Source: Mesorhizobium sp. Z1-4
GTDB lineage: Bacteria > Pseudomonadota > Alphaproteobacteria > Rhizobiales > Rhizobiaceae
DNA: 64,000 bases
Assembly (NCBI RefSeq): GCF_004000235.1
Contig: NZ_RCIO01000005.1
Location: 1-64,000, forward strand
Direction: 5' to 3'
A model generated the notes under the pieces. That model worked only from the letters and a program-made list of their open reading frames with translations. It made no database searches and was not told where the DNA came from. The number at the start of each line of letters is the position of its first letter. The first letter of the stretch is position 1. A program made the translations under genes and the position numbers. This document shows positions 1 through 9,165 of this stretch, piece by piece.

Positions 1-933
1 CGCATCTGCGACGTGTACGGCACCGGATTCTACTACATCCCGGGCACCGAGACCTGCATGGCCATCGGCGGCTACTACCGGTTCCAGCTCAACTTCAGCA
101 ACACCGACCTGCGTTGGTTTGCTCGTTTCGCGCCGACGTTCGACGTCCGCAACGAAACCGAGTGGGGCACGCTGCGTGGCTTCGCTGAAGTCGAGTTCGA
201 CTACGGTTGGGGCACCCGCGTTGGCCTCGCCGGCACGCCGGCAGCTCCGGCTGCAGTCACCGGCTACGGCCAGTCGGTCAACCTGAACCATGCGTTCATC
301 GAGATCATCGGTGCTTCCGGTACTCTGCGCATGGGTAAGGGCGACACCCCGTACGCTCGTTTCCTCGGCTACGGCTCGGGCAACGTCTATGGCGGCGTCT
401 ACGGCTTCTCGAACTCGGCTGAGATCAGCTACACCTTCAACGGCTCGAATGGCTTCTCCGCCATCCTCGCGCTGCTTGAAGACGGTGCTGGCGGCTACGT
501 GCCGGACATCGAAGGCGGTATCCGCTTCGCTCAGGGCTGGGGTTCCGTTGGTGCGATCGTCGGTTACGACACCGATGCCAACACCTGGGGCGCCAAGGGT
601 GTGTTCCGCTACAACGCACCTAACGGTTCGTTCTCTGCTGGCCTGCACATCCTCTACTCGAGCGGCGCTGGCCGTTACGCGATCAGCGATCCGGGTGGTG
701 CAGCTGGTAACGTTGCTCCGTGGTCGATCCTCGCTCACGTGAAGGGTCAGTTCACCGCAACCGTTGCTGGTACCCTGTCGGCTCAGTGGTTCTCCAACAC
801 CGGTGGTTTCGACCTCGTCGGTGGTCTGGACATCCGTCCGGTTACCGGTCTCCGGATCCGTCCGGAAGTCCGTTACATGACCACCAGCGGTGGCTGGGCG
901 GGCGCTCTGCGCTTCGACCGCTCGATCCCGTAA
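1..933 (+). CDS. Porin, 3' part (cut by window edge)
   Basis: Outer-membrane general porin of the rhizobial Omp/RopA type, a trimeric beta-barrel letting small hydrophilic solutes into the periplasm. The reading frame is open from the first base, so the 5' end with the signal peptide lies outside; about 310 residues are visible. The start of the visible part reads R-I-C-D then YIPGTETC, the cysteine-framed segment before the first strands of this family, and alternating Gly/aromatic beta-strands follow to the end. Codons favour GGT, GCT and CGT with C-ending alternatives, as in very highly expressed genes and unlike the neighbours. The protein ends in SIP instead of the usual C-terminal aromatic residue. 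It is followed at once by a strong terminator. The family call is firm; the solute preference cannot be read. Confidence 0.9.
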   Translation, partial: RICDVYGTGFYYIPGTETCMAIGGYYRFQLNFSNTDLRWFARFAPTFDVRNETEWGTLRGFAEVEFDYGWGTRVGLAGTPAAPAAVTGYGQSVNLNHAFIEIIGASGTLRMGKGDTPYARFLGYGSGNVYGGVYGFSNSAEISYTFNGSNGFSAILALLEDGAGGYVPDIEGGIRFAQGWGSVGAIVGYDTDANTWGAKGVFRYNAPNGSFSAGLHILYSSGAGRYAISDPGGAAGNVAPWSILAHVKGQFTATVAGTLSAQWFSNTGGFDLVGGLDIRPVTGLRIRPEVRYMTTSGGWAGALRFDRSIP

Positions 934-962
934 GGATCAGTTTCCAGCAATCGCTGGAACAG

Positions 963-992
963 AAAACCCGGCGGGCAACCGCCGGGTTTTTT
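963..992 (+). terminator. Rho-independent terminator of the porin gene
   Basis: A perfect 12-bp stem (963-974 with 979-990, core CCCGGCGG) around a 4-nt loop runs into a T-tract at 987-992. It lies 30 bp after the porin stop codon, so it should end that highly expressed transcript before the convergent hydrolase gene. Confidence 0.93.
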
Positions 993-1049
993 CATGTCTG
1001 TGGTTGACTGGCTTCTTCGACTGCCCGTCGGTCGGGGCGGAAGCGTAGG

Positions 1050-1943
1050 CTACGCCGCGTGCTTCGCGGACGTGGCTTTGCGGTTCAGGAAACCTTCGAT
1101 TTTCCCTGGCAGCCCGGCGGTTTCCAGGAAGGGAGCGTGGCCCTGACCTGCAACCGTGATTGTTTCGAGGTCGGGATGGCGCGCTTTCATCTGCGTCAGC
1201 GTCTCGGCTGAAAGCAGTTTCGAGTTTTCACCCCTGATTGCGAGCACGGGCACTGCCGAAAGACCCAGGAACTGCGGCCAGAACTCCGGCAGGGCTTTGC
1301 TGAGATTGACGCTCTTGAGCGTATTCAGCAGTGCGGGATCGAAATCCGGCACTGGCCGGCCGTTGTCGTCGCGGTACAAGGCCCGCACCGCGCGGTCCCA
1401 GTCGGCATCGCTGAGGCCGGTAAAAATGCCCTGCTGGGCCGACCTTTGAATGGCAATCGCCTCTTCGAAAGTCGAAGGGCTGGGCGCGCGTTCCAGATAG
1501 GAGCGGATCTGAGCCAGTCCCGTGCCTTCGACGACCGGCCCGATATCGTTGAGTACAACCGCCCTGAGCAGGGACGGACGCATGGCGGCAAGCACGAAGG
1601 TGATCAACCCGCCCCTGGACGTTCCGATGAAAGCGGCATGTTCGATGTCCAGCGCCGTCAGGCCCGCCACGACATCGCCGGCTTCCACGATCGGATCGTA
1701 GTTGTTCCAGTTCCTGTCGTAGGCCGAGCGCCCGCGCCCGCGGTAGTCGAATGCGATCACCTGATGAGGCGTGGCGCCGCCAGCCAGGTGAACGGCAAGT
1801 TCGTGAAAATCTGCGGCGTTGCGCGTCAGCCCCGCCAGGCAAACAATCGGCAGGCCGGGGGCGTTCTTCTCGCCGTAAATGCGGGCGTGAAGCTTCAGCC
1901 CGTCATTGGATGTATAATAGAAGTCTTTGAATTCGTTGTTCAT
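1050..1943 (-). CDS. Alpha/beta-fold hydrolase
   Basis: A 297-residue hydrolase of the alpha/beta fold; the substrate is unknown. The nucleophile elbow is GTSRGG with Ser109, the oxyanion region is around CLAGLTRN (35-42), and the catalytic His lies in GQGHAPFLE near the C-terminus. There is no signal peptide, so it is probably cytoplasmic. The frame is open for another 60 codons upstream, but that extension runs into the lytic transglycosylase gene; the ATG giving MNNEFKDF starts 2 bp after that gene's stop and is preferred. It is therefore the downstream member of a two-gene operon. Relatives are annotated only as hydrolases or esterases, so no specific reaction is claimed. Confidence 0.85.
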   Translation of the reverse strand: MNNEFKDFYYTSNDGLKLHARIYGEKNAPGLPIVCLAGLTRNAADFHELAVHLAGGATPHQVIAFDYRGRGRSAYDRNWNNYDPIVEAGDVVAGLTALDIEHAAFIGTSRGGLITFVLAAMRPSLLRAVVLNDIGPVVEGTGLAQIRSYLERAPSPSTFEEAIAIQRSAQQGIFTGLSDADWDRAVRALYRDDNGRPVPDFDPALLNTLKSVNLSKALPEFWPQFLGLSAVPVLAIRGENSKLLSAETLTQMKARHPDLETITVAGQGHAPFLETAGLPGKIEGFLNRKATSAKHAA

Positions 1944-1945
1944 TG

Positions 1946-4018
1946 TTACCTGACGAGATCGTCGGTGATATCCAGGCGGCCGTCGAGCCTCATTTTGTAG
2001 ACCTGGAAGCTCTCCATGACGCGCTGAACATAGTTGCGTGTTTCCGTGAAGGGAATGCTCTCGATCCAGTCGACAACCGTGTCGATGTCTTTGCCGCGCG
2101 GATCGCCATAGCGCGCGATCCATTGCTGAGCGCGGGCAGGGCCGGCGTTATATCCGGCCAGCGTCAGGACATATGAACCGCCGAAGCGGTTGAGCTGGTC
2201 TCCAAGGAAGGTTGCGCCGAGCGTGGCGTTGTAGCCGGGGTCGGAGGTGAGGCGGCGGGGCGAATAGCTCAGGCCTGCCCGCCGCGCCATCGACCGGGCG
2301 GTGCGCGGCAGCAATTGCAGCAGCCCGCGCGCCCCGGCGGGCGAAACCGCCGCAACATTGAATTCGCTTTCCTGCCGCGCGACCGCGTAGGCGAGCGCTT
2401 CGCCCGCCGCCGAAATATCGGCACTTGCCGGAATCACGCCGACCGGATGCGCCAGAGCGCCGACATTGATGCCGCGTGCAGCGGCGATCTTGCCGACACG
2501 CAGCGCCAGATTGTGATCGCTCCGCTTTTCTGCCATCAGCGCCAGCAGCGCGAGCTCACCGGCGCTGTCGAGTTCCTCGGCGAGGTTGCGGTAGAGCACG
2601 TCGGCGCGATCGGGGAAGCCGGCGGCTTCGATGCGCTGGATGGCCCGCACGGCGCTACGTGCCGCAAATGTGCGCCGCTCCTCGTCGCTGGGCGTTGGGT
2701 AGGCAGCCGGCGGCGGCGTTAGCCCGATGCGCGCGGCGGCCAGTTGGCCGTAGAATGTGGTTGGATATCGCGCCGCTTTCTCAAACTGCTCGCGCGGGTC
2801 GGCCACGCTCGCATCCGCTTCCGCTGTCCGGCCCAGCCAATAGTGGCCGCGCGCCAGCGATATCGGGCCCTCCGCGAGTTCGGTGATTGAACGGAAGTGC
2901 TTCGATGCCAGTTTCGCATCCCGCAGCCGCTGCAGCGCATACCAGCCGGCATGAAATTCGGCATCTGCCACGGCTGCCGGGCTTCCGCCGATGTGGGCGG
3001 CAGCAATCCGGTATGCGGCCTCCGATTTGCCGATATCAATCAGTTCGCGTGAAAGCACCCTGCGTTCGGACCACCAGGCGTCGGGATCGCGATAGGCGCC
3101 GGCGTCGGCGGGGGCCTCCAGCATCGCTGCCGCGGCATCTTCATACCGACCTGCCCAACGCAGGCGGCGCGCCTGCGCAAAAGCATAGGCTGCGCCGCGC
3201 TGCGACCGTGGCACCTGGTCCAGCAGCTTCTTCGCGCGGCTTTCCTTGCGAATGACGGCGCCCCATGCCTCGGCAAGTTCCGACGCACCGGCCTTGTCGG
3301 CAACGCGCAGCGCCGAACTCACCCGGTCGAGATGCAGCATCTGCTCCATGCGTGCTCGGTGATCCGCTTTCGTCAGCAGATTGCCGAATTCGCTCAGCAA
3401 CGTGGCTTCCTGCCTGGCCTCCAGCCGGGCATGGTGCCAGAAGGGGCCCATTGTCGCCGCTGCTTCGTCCATCATGCCAGCCGCGGCATAGGCGCGTGTC
3501 AGGATCGTCACGCCGTCCAGCGTATCGGGCTGCATGCCCCGCAGCGCTTCGATTACCGCTTCAGGCGCTGCGTTTTCGTCGTGAAGCGCGCGCTCGAGAT
3601 GCCGTCTTAACGTGATCATGCCGGGCCACCCGGCAAGCTCACGCTTAACCTCGACCAGTTCGGAGCTCGATCGGGCAACGCCGCCGAGTGCCAGTGCCCA
3701 GCTCATGATCTCATGATCGAGCGTGCCTTGCGGAATGGCGTCTCGGGCCCGCAGCGCCCCGCCGATGTCGCCGCGCTTCAGCGCCGCAAGTCCGGCTTTC
3801 AAGAGCGCAAAATCGCCGGCTGCGGGATCCTGCGCGGTTTCGCGGGCGGCAGCAGCGTCCGATGCCGCAGAACCGGCGTCATCGCGGAATACGGGCAAGG
3901 GGATGTCGGTGCTCGGCAGGCTGGTTTTGGCGCCGGCGGCAGAAACGGACACACCAAGCGCCAGGGCGACAATCATCCCCTGTCTGCGGTATCGCGGCAT
4001 GACCTTAAGATACATCAT
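1946..4018 (-). CDS. Soluble lytic murein transglycosylase (Slt family)
   Basis: Periplasmic enzyme that cleaves peptidoglycan between MurNAc and GlcNAc, forming 1,6-anhydro ends. With the ATG-ATG start it is about 690 residues: a hydrophobic signal peptide (MIVALALGVSVSAAGA), a long alpha-helical superhelical domain like Slt70, and a C-terminal SLT domain. The SLT motifs are present: RQESEFN with the presumed catalytic Glu550, GLLQLLPRTA, and LAGYNAGP. The reading frame extends further upstream to 4150 without a plausible signal peptide, so the start was placed at 4018; ATG at 4000 also fits. It is transcribed divergently from dapA and leads the small operon with the hydrolase 2 bp downstream. 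Confidence 0.9.
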   Translation of the reverse strand: MMYLKVMPRYRRQGMIVALALGVSVSAAGAKTSLPSTDIPLPVFRDDAGSAASDAAAARETAQDPAAGDFALLKAGLAALKRGDIGGALRARDAIPQGTLDHEIMSWALALGGVARSSSELVEVKRELAGWPGMITLRRHLERALHDENAAPEAVIEALRGMQPDTLDGVTILTRAYAAAGMMDEAAATMGPFWHHARLEARQEATLLSEFGNLLTKADHRARMEQMLHLDRVSSALRVADKAGASELAEAWGAVIRKESRAKKLLDQVPRSQRGAAYAFAQARRLRWAGRYEDAAAAMLEAPADAGAYRDPDAWWSERRVLSRELIDIGKSEAAYRIAAAHIGGSPAAVADAEFHAGWYALQRLRDAKLASKHFRSITELAEGPISLARGHYWLGRTAEADASVADPREQFEKAARYPTTFYGQLAAARIGLTPPPAAYPTPSDEERRTFAARSAVRAIQRIEAAGFPDRADVLYRNLAEELDSAGELALLALMAEKRSDHNLALRVGKIAAARGINVGALAHPVGVIPASADISAAGEALAYAVARQESEFNVAAVSPAGARGLLQLLPRTARSMARRAGLSYSPRRLTSDPGYNATLGATFLGDQLNRFGGSYVLTLAGYNAGPARAQQWIARYGDPRGKDIDTVVDWIESIPFTETRNYVQRVMESFQVYKMRLDGRLDITDDLVR

Positions 4019-4139
4019 TTCCAAGTTTACAACCGCCGGGTGGAAAACCGAAGCCCGCACGCAAGCGCTCGCCGCGGGTTCCTGAATTCGGGATGCGCGA
4101 TCAGACCGTCTGTGGCCCACTATTCGGTACGGCCAAATG

Positions 4140-4168
4140 CTTGCCCGCAAAGGGTGTCAGGACTATGG
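4140..4168 (+). promoter_or_regulatory. Putative sigma-70-type promoter of dapA
   Basis: CTTGCC at 4140-4145 and CTATGG at 4163-4168 are separated by exactly 17 bp, close to the alphaproteobacterial housekeeping pattern CTTGAC-N17-CTATAT. It lies about 60 bp upstream of the dapA start in the 211-bp divergent gap. Read by eye only; no start-site data. Confidence 0.5.
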
Positions 4169-4229
4169 TGCGCCGCCTTGCGGCCCGCCCGCAGCCGCAG
4201 GCGGGAAAGAAGAGAAGGTTTTGAAGAAT

Positions 4230-5120
4230 ATGGCTATCACGCTGAGAGGTTCGAACACCGCATTGGTGACCCCGTTTGCAAGCGACGGGAGCCTCGATGA
4301 AAAAACCTTCGCCGGCTTTCTGGAATGGCAGATCACGGAAGGCACGAAAGGACTGGTTCCGGTGGGAACCACGGGCGAATCGCCGACCCTTTCGCATGCC
4401 GAGCACAAGCGCGTCGTTGAGGTGTGCGTGGAGGTGGCTGCCGGCCGCGTGCCGGTCATCGCCGGTGCGGGGTCGAACAACACCACCGAGGCGATCGATC
4501 TTGCGCGCCACGCCGAGAAGGCCGGTGCGGATGCCGTTCTGGTGGTCACACCCTATTACAACAAGCCGACGCAGCGGGGCCTTTACGCGCATTTTTCCGC
4601 GATCGCCCGCGCCACGAGCCTGCCCATTGTGATCTACAATATTCCACCCCGCTCGGTGATCGACATGAGCCCTGAAACGATGGGTCGGCTTGCGCATGAA
4701 TTCGACAACATCGTCGGCGTGAAAGATGCCACCGGCAAGGTGGAACGTGTGTCGGAACAGCGCCTGGCCTGCGGCAAGGACTTCATCCAGCTGTCCGGCG
4801 AGGATGCTTCGGCGCTCGGCTTCAACGCGCATGGCGGTGTGGGCTGCATATCGGTCACCTCCAATGTCGCGCCGCGGCTGTGTTCCGAGTTCCAGGAGGC
4901 GACGCTCAGTGGCGATAGAGCAAAGGCACTTGAGCTTCAGGACCGCCTGATGCCGCTTCACAAGGCGATCTTCATCGAACCGGGCCTCTGCGGCGCCAAA
5001 TACGCACTCTCGAAGCTCGGCCGATGCAGCAATGTTGTGCGCTCGCCGCTCGTCACTATCGAAAAGTCGACGGAAGCGCAGATCGACGCGGCAATGCAGC
5101 ACGCCGGCCTGCTGAACTGA
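4230..5120 (+). CDS. dapA: 4-hydroxy-tetrahydrodipicolinate synthase
   Basis: Condenses pyruvate with L-aspartate semialdehyde, the first committed step of the diaminopimelate/lysine pathway, which also feeds peptidoglycan. It is a cytoplasmic TIM barrel of 296 residues, a normal family length. The active site is intact: Lys165 in VGVKDATG forms the Schiff base, Tyr136 lies in IYNIPPR, and Thr47-Thr48 in VGTTGESPT. The ATG at 4230 was chosen because the protein then begins right before the first conserved strand (TALVTPF) and AGAAGG at 4213-4218 is a reasonable ribosome binding site; a TTG at 4221 in the same frame is too close to it. smpB follows 24 bp later, so they are probably co-transcribed. 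Confidence 0.95.
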   Translation: MAITLRGSNTALVTPFASDGSLDEKTFAGFLEWQITEGTKGLVPVGTTGESPTLSHAEHKRVVEVCVEVAAGRVPVIAGAGSNNTTEAIDLARHAEKAGADAVLVVTPYYNKPTQRGLYAHFSAIARATSLPIVIYNIPPRSVIDMSPETMGRLAHEFDNIVGVKDATGKVERVSEQRLACGKDFIQLSGEDASALGFNAHGGVGCISVTSNVAPRLCSEFQEATLSGDRAKALELQDRLMPLHKAIFIEPGLCGAKYALSKLGRCSNVVRSPLVTIEKSTEAQIDAAMQHAGLLN

Positions 5121-5144
5121 CGGGCACCGACCGTAACGAATATT

Positions 5145-5618
5145 ATGTCCAAGGATGCGAAATCAAAGACACGCGCCGTTGCTGAAAACCGCAAGGCGCG
5201 TTTCTCCTACGAGGTGCTCGACACTTACGAGGCCGGCCTTGTGCTGACCGGCACGGAGGTGAAGTCGCTGCGTGAGGGGCAGGCCAACATCCAGGAGAGT
5301 TATGCCTCGGCCGAAGACGGCGAGATTTGGCTGATCAACTCCTACCTGCCGGAATATCTGCAGGGCAACCGGTTCAACCACGAGCCGCGCCGCCGCCGCA
5401 AGTTGTTGTTGAACAAGAAGGAAATGGCCAAGCTCTCGCAATCGGTCGATCGCGAGGGCATGACCATGGTGCCGCTCAAGATCTATTTCAACGATCGCGG
5501 CCGCGCCAAGCTGCTGATCGGTCTGGCGCGCGGCAAGAAACTTCACGACAAGCGCGAGACCGAAAAGACGCGCGACTGGGCACGCGAAAAAGGCCGGCTG
5601 CTCAAGGACCGTGGCTAA
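5145..5618 (+). CDS. smpB: SsrA-binding protein SmpB
   Basis: Binds tmRNA (SsrA) and delivers it to stalled ribosomes for trans-translation, so that incomplete proteins are tagged for degradation. It is 157 residues, the normal size: an OB-fold body with the motifs [23 protein letters not shown] and NISYA-like NIQESYAS, then the basic C-terminal tail ([12 protein letters not shown]) that probes the mRNA channel. It follows dapA by 24 bp in the same direction. The tmRNA gene was not recognised in this window. The gene ends 30 bp from the convergent asparagine synthase. Confidence 0.96.
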   Translation: MSKDAKSKTRAVAENRKARFSYEVLDTYEAGLVLTGTEVKSLREGQANIQESYASAEDGEIWLINSYLPEYLQGNRFNHEPRRRRKLLLNKKEMAKLSQSVDREGMTMVPLKIYFNDRGRAKLLIGLARGKKLHDKRETEKTRDWAREKGRLLKDRG

Positions 5619-5648
5619 GGCGCTTCGCCGTCTACGCGTCGCCCGGGC

Positions 5649-7202
5649 CTATGCAGCGCCTTGAACCAGATTGTCGGTGCCGGTGAGCACGCGACCCGCT
5701 TCCCAGCGGCCCGCACTGTCAAGAATGCGCTGCGGGTTCATGAATCGCTCGCGCAGGATCGTTTCGTAGAGATCGGCTTCCGACTGGCGGTCAAGTGGCG
5801 AAGCCGCGCCGGTCAGGTCTTGCAGCGCGATCGAGAGCGCATCCACCGTACCTGACCCCTCGTCGAACTGCGCCTTCTTTCGCCAGATGAGTGCGTGCGG
5901 CAGAAGGTCGGCGCACGCCTTGCGCAAGATCCACTTCTCCGTTGTCGGCCCGGTGGATTCAGCCTCTGCGTCGCCGGTACGCCGCATTTTGAGCGTCGCC
6001 GGTATCGATTGCGCGAAAGCAATCAGGTCACGGTCGAGAAATGGCGTGCGGGCCTCCAGGCTTTCGGCCATCGCCACGCGGTCGACACGCTGCAGGTTGA
6101 TGTTGTGCATCGTTCCAAGTGCGCGCGTGAGTTCGTCGGCGAGCGCGCGCGGGTGGTCAACATATCCGTGGTGATAGGTGTAGCCGGCGAACAGCTCGTC
6201 GGCCCCTTCGCCTGTCAAAACGGCCTTGACCTCCTGGCGCGCCAGCCGGGCGGCAAAGAGTGTCGGAATTGCGCTGCGCACCAGATCCACATCGGCGCTT
6301 TCCAGATGATAGATGACATGCGGCAGGTTGGCGGCGACGTCGTCGGCGGTGAAGGCGTATTCCTTGTGGTTGGAGCCGATATGCCGGGCAACCGCGCGTG
6401 CTGCCAGCAGGTCGGGCGACCCCTCGGTGCCGACGGAGAACGTTCTGAGGGGGCCCTTCCCCGACTTGCGCCGTTGCTGCTGTGCGATTGCGGCGATGAT
6501 GGAGCTGTCGAGGCCGCCGGAGAGAAACGAACCCACCTCCACATCGGCGACCATCCATTTCGCTACCGCTTCTTCCAGGAAGAAGCGCAATTCTCGCGCC
6601 GTGCGCGCGGTGTCGAAGTCGGGTTCGGCCTCTGCCGCGCCTTGCGGCAGCCGATACCATTGGCGCCAGCCATCCATGCTGTCGAACAGGGTACCCGGCG
6701 GGATCGCTTGGACGGATTCGACGTCCATGCCCTCGAACGCCTTGAGTTCGGACGCGAATGCATGGCCGTTGCCGATACGCGCGAAGTAGAGAGGCTTGAT
6801 GCCGAGTGGATCGCGGGCCGCGATGATGCGGTCGCGGGTCGCGAGAACGAAGGCGAACATGCCGTCGATCTGGCGGATCCATTTCGAGGCACCCGTGCGG
6901 AAGAGATGCAGGATCGTCTCGCTGTCGCTGGCGGTTGCAAATGCGCTCGGCCCGACGATCGCGCGGATGTCTTCGTGATTGTAGATCTCGCCGTTGACGA
7001 CCAGCATGTCGTCGCTTTGATGGATGGGTTGCGCGCCATCCTCCGGTCCGATGATGGATAGCCGGCAATGTGCCATGACAACCGGACTGCCCGGCAGCCG
7101 TGCCACCGCCACGGCATCCGGTCCGCGATGGGACAGACGCTCGATCATGTTTCGCGCCAGCGCCTCGTCGCCGACGTTCCACAGGCAGACGAACCCGCAC
7201 AT
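5649..7202 (-). CDS. asnB: Asparagine synthase, glutamine-hydrolysing type
   Basis: Makes asparagine, or amidates an asparagine-synthase-type substrate, from glutamine and ATP. The N-terminal class II glutamine amidotransferase domain starts MCGFVCLW, with Cys2 as nucleophile after Met removal, and contains RLSHRGPDA and the VVNGEIYNHE motif near residues 68-77. The synthetase domain carries the PP-loop SFLSGGLDSS (225-234) and later LTGEGADELFAGY. At 517 residues it is somewhat shorter than E. coli AsnB. A strong ribosome binding site (AAAGGAAG on the minus strand) precedes the ATG. It stands alone, convergent with smpB. AsnB-type paralogues also act in exopolysaccharide or peptide pathways; nothing nearby suggests that here. 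Confidence 0.88.
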   Translation of the reverse strand: MCGFVCLWNVGDEALARNMIERLSHRGPDAVAVARLPGSPVVMAHCRLSIIGPEDGAQPIHQSDDMLVVNGEIYNHEDIRAIVGPSAFATASDSETILHLFRTGASKWIRQIDGMFAFVLATRDRIIAARDPLGIKPLYFARIGNGHAFASELKAFEGMDVESVQAIPPGTLFDSMDGWRQWYRLPQGAAEAEPDFDTARTARELRFFLEEAVAKWMVADVEVGSFLSGGLDSSIIAAIAQQQRRKSGKGPLRTFSVGTEGSPDLLAARAVARHIGSNHKEYAFTADDVAANLPHVIYHLESADVDLVRSAIPTLFAARLARQEVKAVLTGEGADELFAGYTYHHGYVDHPRALADELTRALGTMHNINLQRVDRVAMAESLEARTPFLDRDLIAFAQSIPATLKMRRTGDAEAESTGPTTEKWILRKACADLLPHALIWRKKAQFDEGSGTVDALSIALQDLTGAASPLDRQSEADLYETILRERFMNPQRILDSAGRWEAGRVLTGTDNLVQGAA

Positions 7203-7270
7203 GAGATACTCTTCCTTTCACCGGCCTTTGTCGGGCCGGACCCGGTAGCTCATATCAGGGCCGCGCGGGC

Positions 7271-7918
7271 CTAATTGTCGAGAAACCGTCGTATTTCGGA
7301 GAATACGTCTGCGAACATCTCTTCGGTCAGCCTGCCGGTATTGGTGTTGTAGCGCGAGCAGTGATAGCTGCCGAAGAGTGCGATGCCGCCGATATCGTGC
7401 CGGGAGCCGTGGCCGAACTTGAACGCCGCAACGCGTTCGCCCAGCGCCCGAACGACGGATTGATGCGCGATCGTGCCCAGCGCAAGGATCGCCGCCAGAT
7501 TACAGAAGCGCTCGATTGTCGGGGTCAGAAACTGCCGGCAGGTGGCAATCTCGCCTCCGGTCGGCTTGTTCTCCGGCGGAACGCAGCGTACCGCATTGGT
7601 GATCGCCGCCCCCACGAGCCTTAAATCGTCATCCGGGCGTGCCTGGTAGGTTCCGTCCGCGAAGCCGTATGCGCCGAGCGTTGCGTAGAGCAGGTCGCCC
7701 GCATAGTCGCCGGTGAAGGGGCGACCGGTCCGGTTGGCGCCTCGCAGGCCTGGCGCAAGCCCGACGATCAACAGCCGCACACTCTCCGCGCCGGCCTCCG
7801 GCAGCAGTGTCGGCACTGGCGCGTTGAACCAGGCAGGTTCTTTTGCCCGCCAGGTGGAAATGAAGCCGTGCAGGCGAGGGCATTGCTCGCAATCGCGAGG
7901 AGGTTCAAAGGCCGTCAT
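7271..7918 (-). CDS. Uracil-DNA glycosylase, family 5 (UDGb type)
   Basis: Removes uracil and related deaminated or damaged bases from DNA as the first step of base excision repair. It is 215 residues. Family 5 features are clear: motif 1 GLAPG followed by GANRTGRPFTGD (60-71), where Ala replaces the polar residue of classical glycosylases, and motif 2 near SYHCSRYNTNTGR. Cys10, Cys13, Cys112 and Cys127 are spaced to hold the iron-sulfur cluster known in this family. The ATG at 7918 is preferred; an in-frame TTG at 7936 overlaps the stop of the upstream NYN gene and would add six residues. It is probably co-transcribed with that gene. Confidence 0.9.
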   Translation of the reverse strand: MTAFEPPRDCEQCPRLHGFISTWRAKEPAWFNAPVPTLLPEAGAESVRLLIVGLAPGLRGANRTGRPFTGDYAGDLLYATLGAYGFADGTYQARPDDDLRLVGAAITNAVRCVPPENKPTGGEIATCRQFLTPTIERFCNLAAILALGTIAHQSVVRALGERVAAFKFGHGSRHDIGGIALFGSYHCSRYNTNTGRLTEEMFADVFSEIRRFLDN

Positions 7919-7932
7919 AGCCGCGGATGACC

Positions 7933-8517
7933 TCAATATTCGTCGTCTTCGAGGTCCTCGTCGGGCTCTGTGCGGCGTGGCGGCCGCTCGGATGGATCGC
8001 GCCCGATCTCATCCTTGAGCGACACGAGATCGATGAACTGGTCCGCCTGCCGGCGCAGATCATCTGAAATCATCGGCGGTTGCGAACTCATCGTGGAGAT
8101 GATGCTTACCTTGCGTCCGCGCCGCTGCAGCGCTTCCACAAGCGTTCGGAAATCGCCATCGCCGGAAAAGATCACATAGTGATCGACGACATCGGACAGC
8201 TCGAACGCGTCAATCGCCAGCTCGATGTCCATATTTCCCTTGATCTTGCGCCGCCCGGTGGAGTCGGTGAATTCTTTCGCCGGTTTCGTCACCACCCGGT
8301 AACCATTGTAGTCCAGCCAGTCGATCAGCGGCCGGATCGAGGAGTATTCCTGATCTTCCACAAGCGCGGTGTAATAATATGCGCGCAGCAGGTACCCCTT
8401 TTTCCCGAATGCTTCCAAAAGCTTACGGTAGTCGATGTCGAAACCGAGCGAGCGGGAGGTGGCGTAGAGATTGGCGCCGTCGATGAACAGGGCGATTTTT
8501 TCACGCGGATCGAACAT
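7933..8517 (-). CDS. NYN-domain (LabA/DUF88-like) putative ribonuclease
   Basis: A 194-residue NYN (PIN-like) protein; members are predicted metal-dependent endoribonucleases. The acidic residues expected for metal binding are visible in ALFIDGANL (9-17), IKGNMDIELAIDAF and VIFSGDGDF. The C-terminal 25 residues form a charged Asp/Glu/Arg-rich tail ending DLEDDEY. The ATG at 8517 has a good ribosome binding site (AGAGGGA) about 7 nt upstream; an 11-codon in-frame extension to 8550 has none. The uracil-DNA glycosylase gene follows, close enough for shared expression. The RNA target is unknown. Confidence 0.87.
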   Translation of the reverse strand: MFDPREKIALFIDGANLYATSRSLGFDIDYRKLLEAFGKKGYLLRAYYYTALVEDQEYSSIRPLIDWLDYNGYRVVTKPAKEFTDSTGRRKIKGNMDIELAIDAFELSDVVDHYVIFSGDGDFRTLVEALQRRGRKVSIISTMSSQPPMISDDLRRQADQFIDLVSLKDEIGRDPSERPPRRTEPDEDLEDDEY

Positions 8518-8694
8518 GGCAATATCCCTCTTTGAAAAGACTGAATTCAAAACGGTGCCGCCGGAGGAAAACCCGCCCAGCCTATGATTATCAGTTAGCG
8601 CGTTGCTTGGGCATTTTGAAGGGTGCAGACAGTCACGTTAGTGTGGTTCGCTCATTCAACGATGCCGCAAAACCGCCGCACCTGTGCGTGATTG

Positions 8695-8723
8695 CTTGAA
8701 ATCCGGAACGCTTCGCGATATTG
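8695..8723 (+). promoter_or_regulatory. Putative promoter of rpoZ
   Basis: CTTGAA at 8695-8700 and ATATTG at 8718-8723 are 17 bp apart, resembling the alphaproteobacterial housekeeping promoter. It lies 46 bp upstream of the rpoZ start, in the 252-bp gap divergent from the NYN gene. Assigned by eye. Confidence 0.45.
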
Positions 8724-8769
8724 AGCCGCAAATTTCCGGAAAAATCCGATTGAACGAAAGGGGCGCCTC

Positions 8770-9165
8770 ATGGCCCGCGTTACTGTCGAAGATTGTATCG
8801 ACAAGGTTGATAACCGTTTTGAACTCGTCCTCCTGGCCGGTCATCGCGCCCGCCTGATTTCGCAGGGGCAGCCGATCACGATCGATCGTGACAATGACAA
8901 GAATCCCGTCGTGGCCCTGCGTGAAATCGCCGACGAGACCCTGTCGCCTGGCGATCTTAAGGAAGACCTTATCCACTCGCTGCAAAAGCACGTCGAGGTC
9001 GACGAGCCGGAAGCCGATCAGCCCGCGCTGACCGCCGAAGCTTCCGAGGCCGCCGAGACCCCCGACGCGCCCGAAGAAGCCGTCACTTTCGACCGCATGA
9101 GCGAGGAAGACCTGCTCGCCGGCATCGAAGGCCTCGTGCCGCCGGAAAAAAGCGACGATTTCTGA
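8770..9165 (+). CDS. rpoZ: RNA polymerase omega subunit
   Basis: Small subunit that helps assemble RNA polymerase by chaperoning beta-prime; in E. coli it also forms part of a ppGpp site. It has 131 residues. The conserved omega core fills the first 70 residues ([20 protein letters not shown], then LAGHRARLI and [14 protein letters not shown]). An acidic Glu/Asp/Ala-rich tail of about 60 residues follows, usual in alphaproteobacteria. It sits directly upstream of rsh, the conserved rpoZ-rsh arrangement, which puts the ppGpp synthetase next to its target polymerase component. Confidence 0.95.
   Translation: MARVTVEDCIDKVDNRFELVLLAGHRARLISQGQPITIDRDNDKNPVVALREIADETLSPGDLKEDLIHSLQKHVEVDEPEADQPALTAEASEAAETPDAPEEAVTFDRMSEEDLLAGIEGLVPPEKSDDF

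Noticed and set aside
1944-2123. 60-codon N-terminal extension of the alpha/beta hydrolase
   Set aside because: It would overlap the transglycosylase gene almost entirely in its extension, is Arg/His-rich and is not part of the hydrolase fold.
5895-7061. 388-codon open frame on the plus strand opposite asparagine synthase
   Set aside because: Composition is Arg/Gly/Val-rich with no domain, and it lies fully antisense to a gene with complete motifs; GC-rich third positions open such frames.
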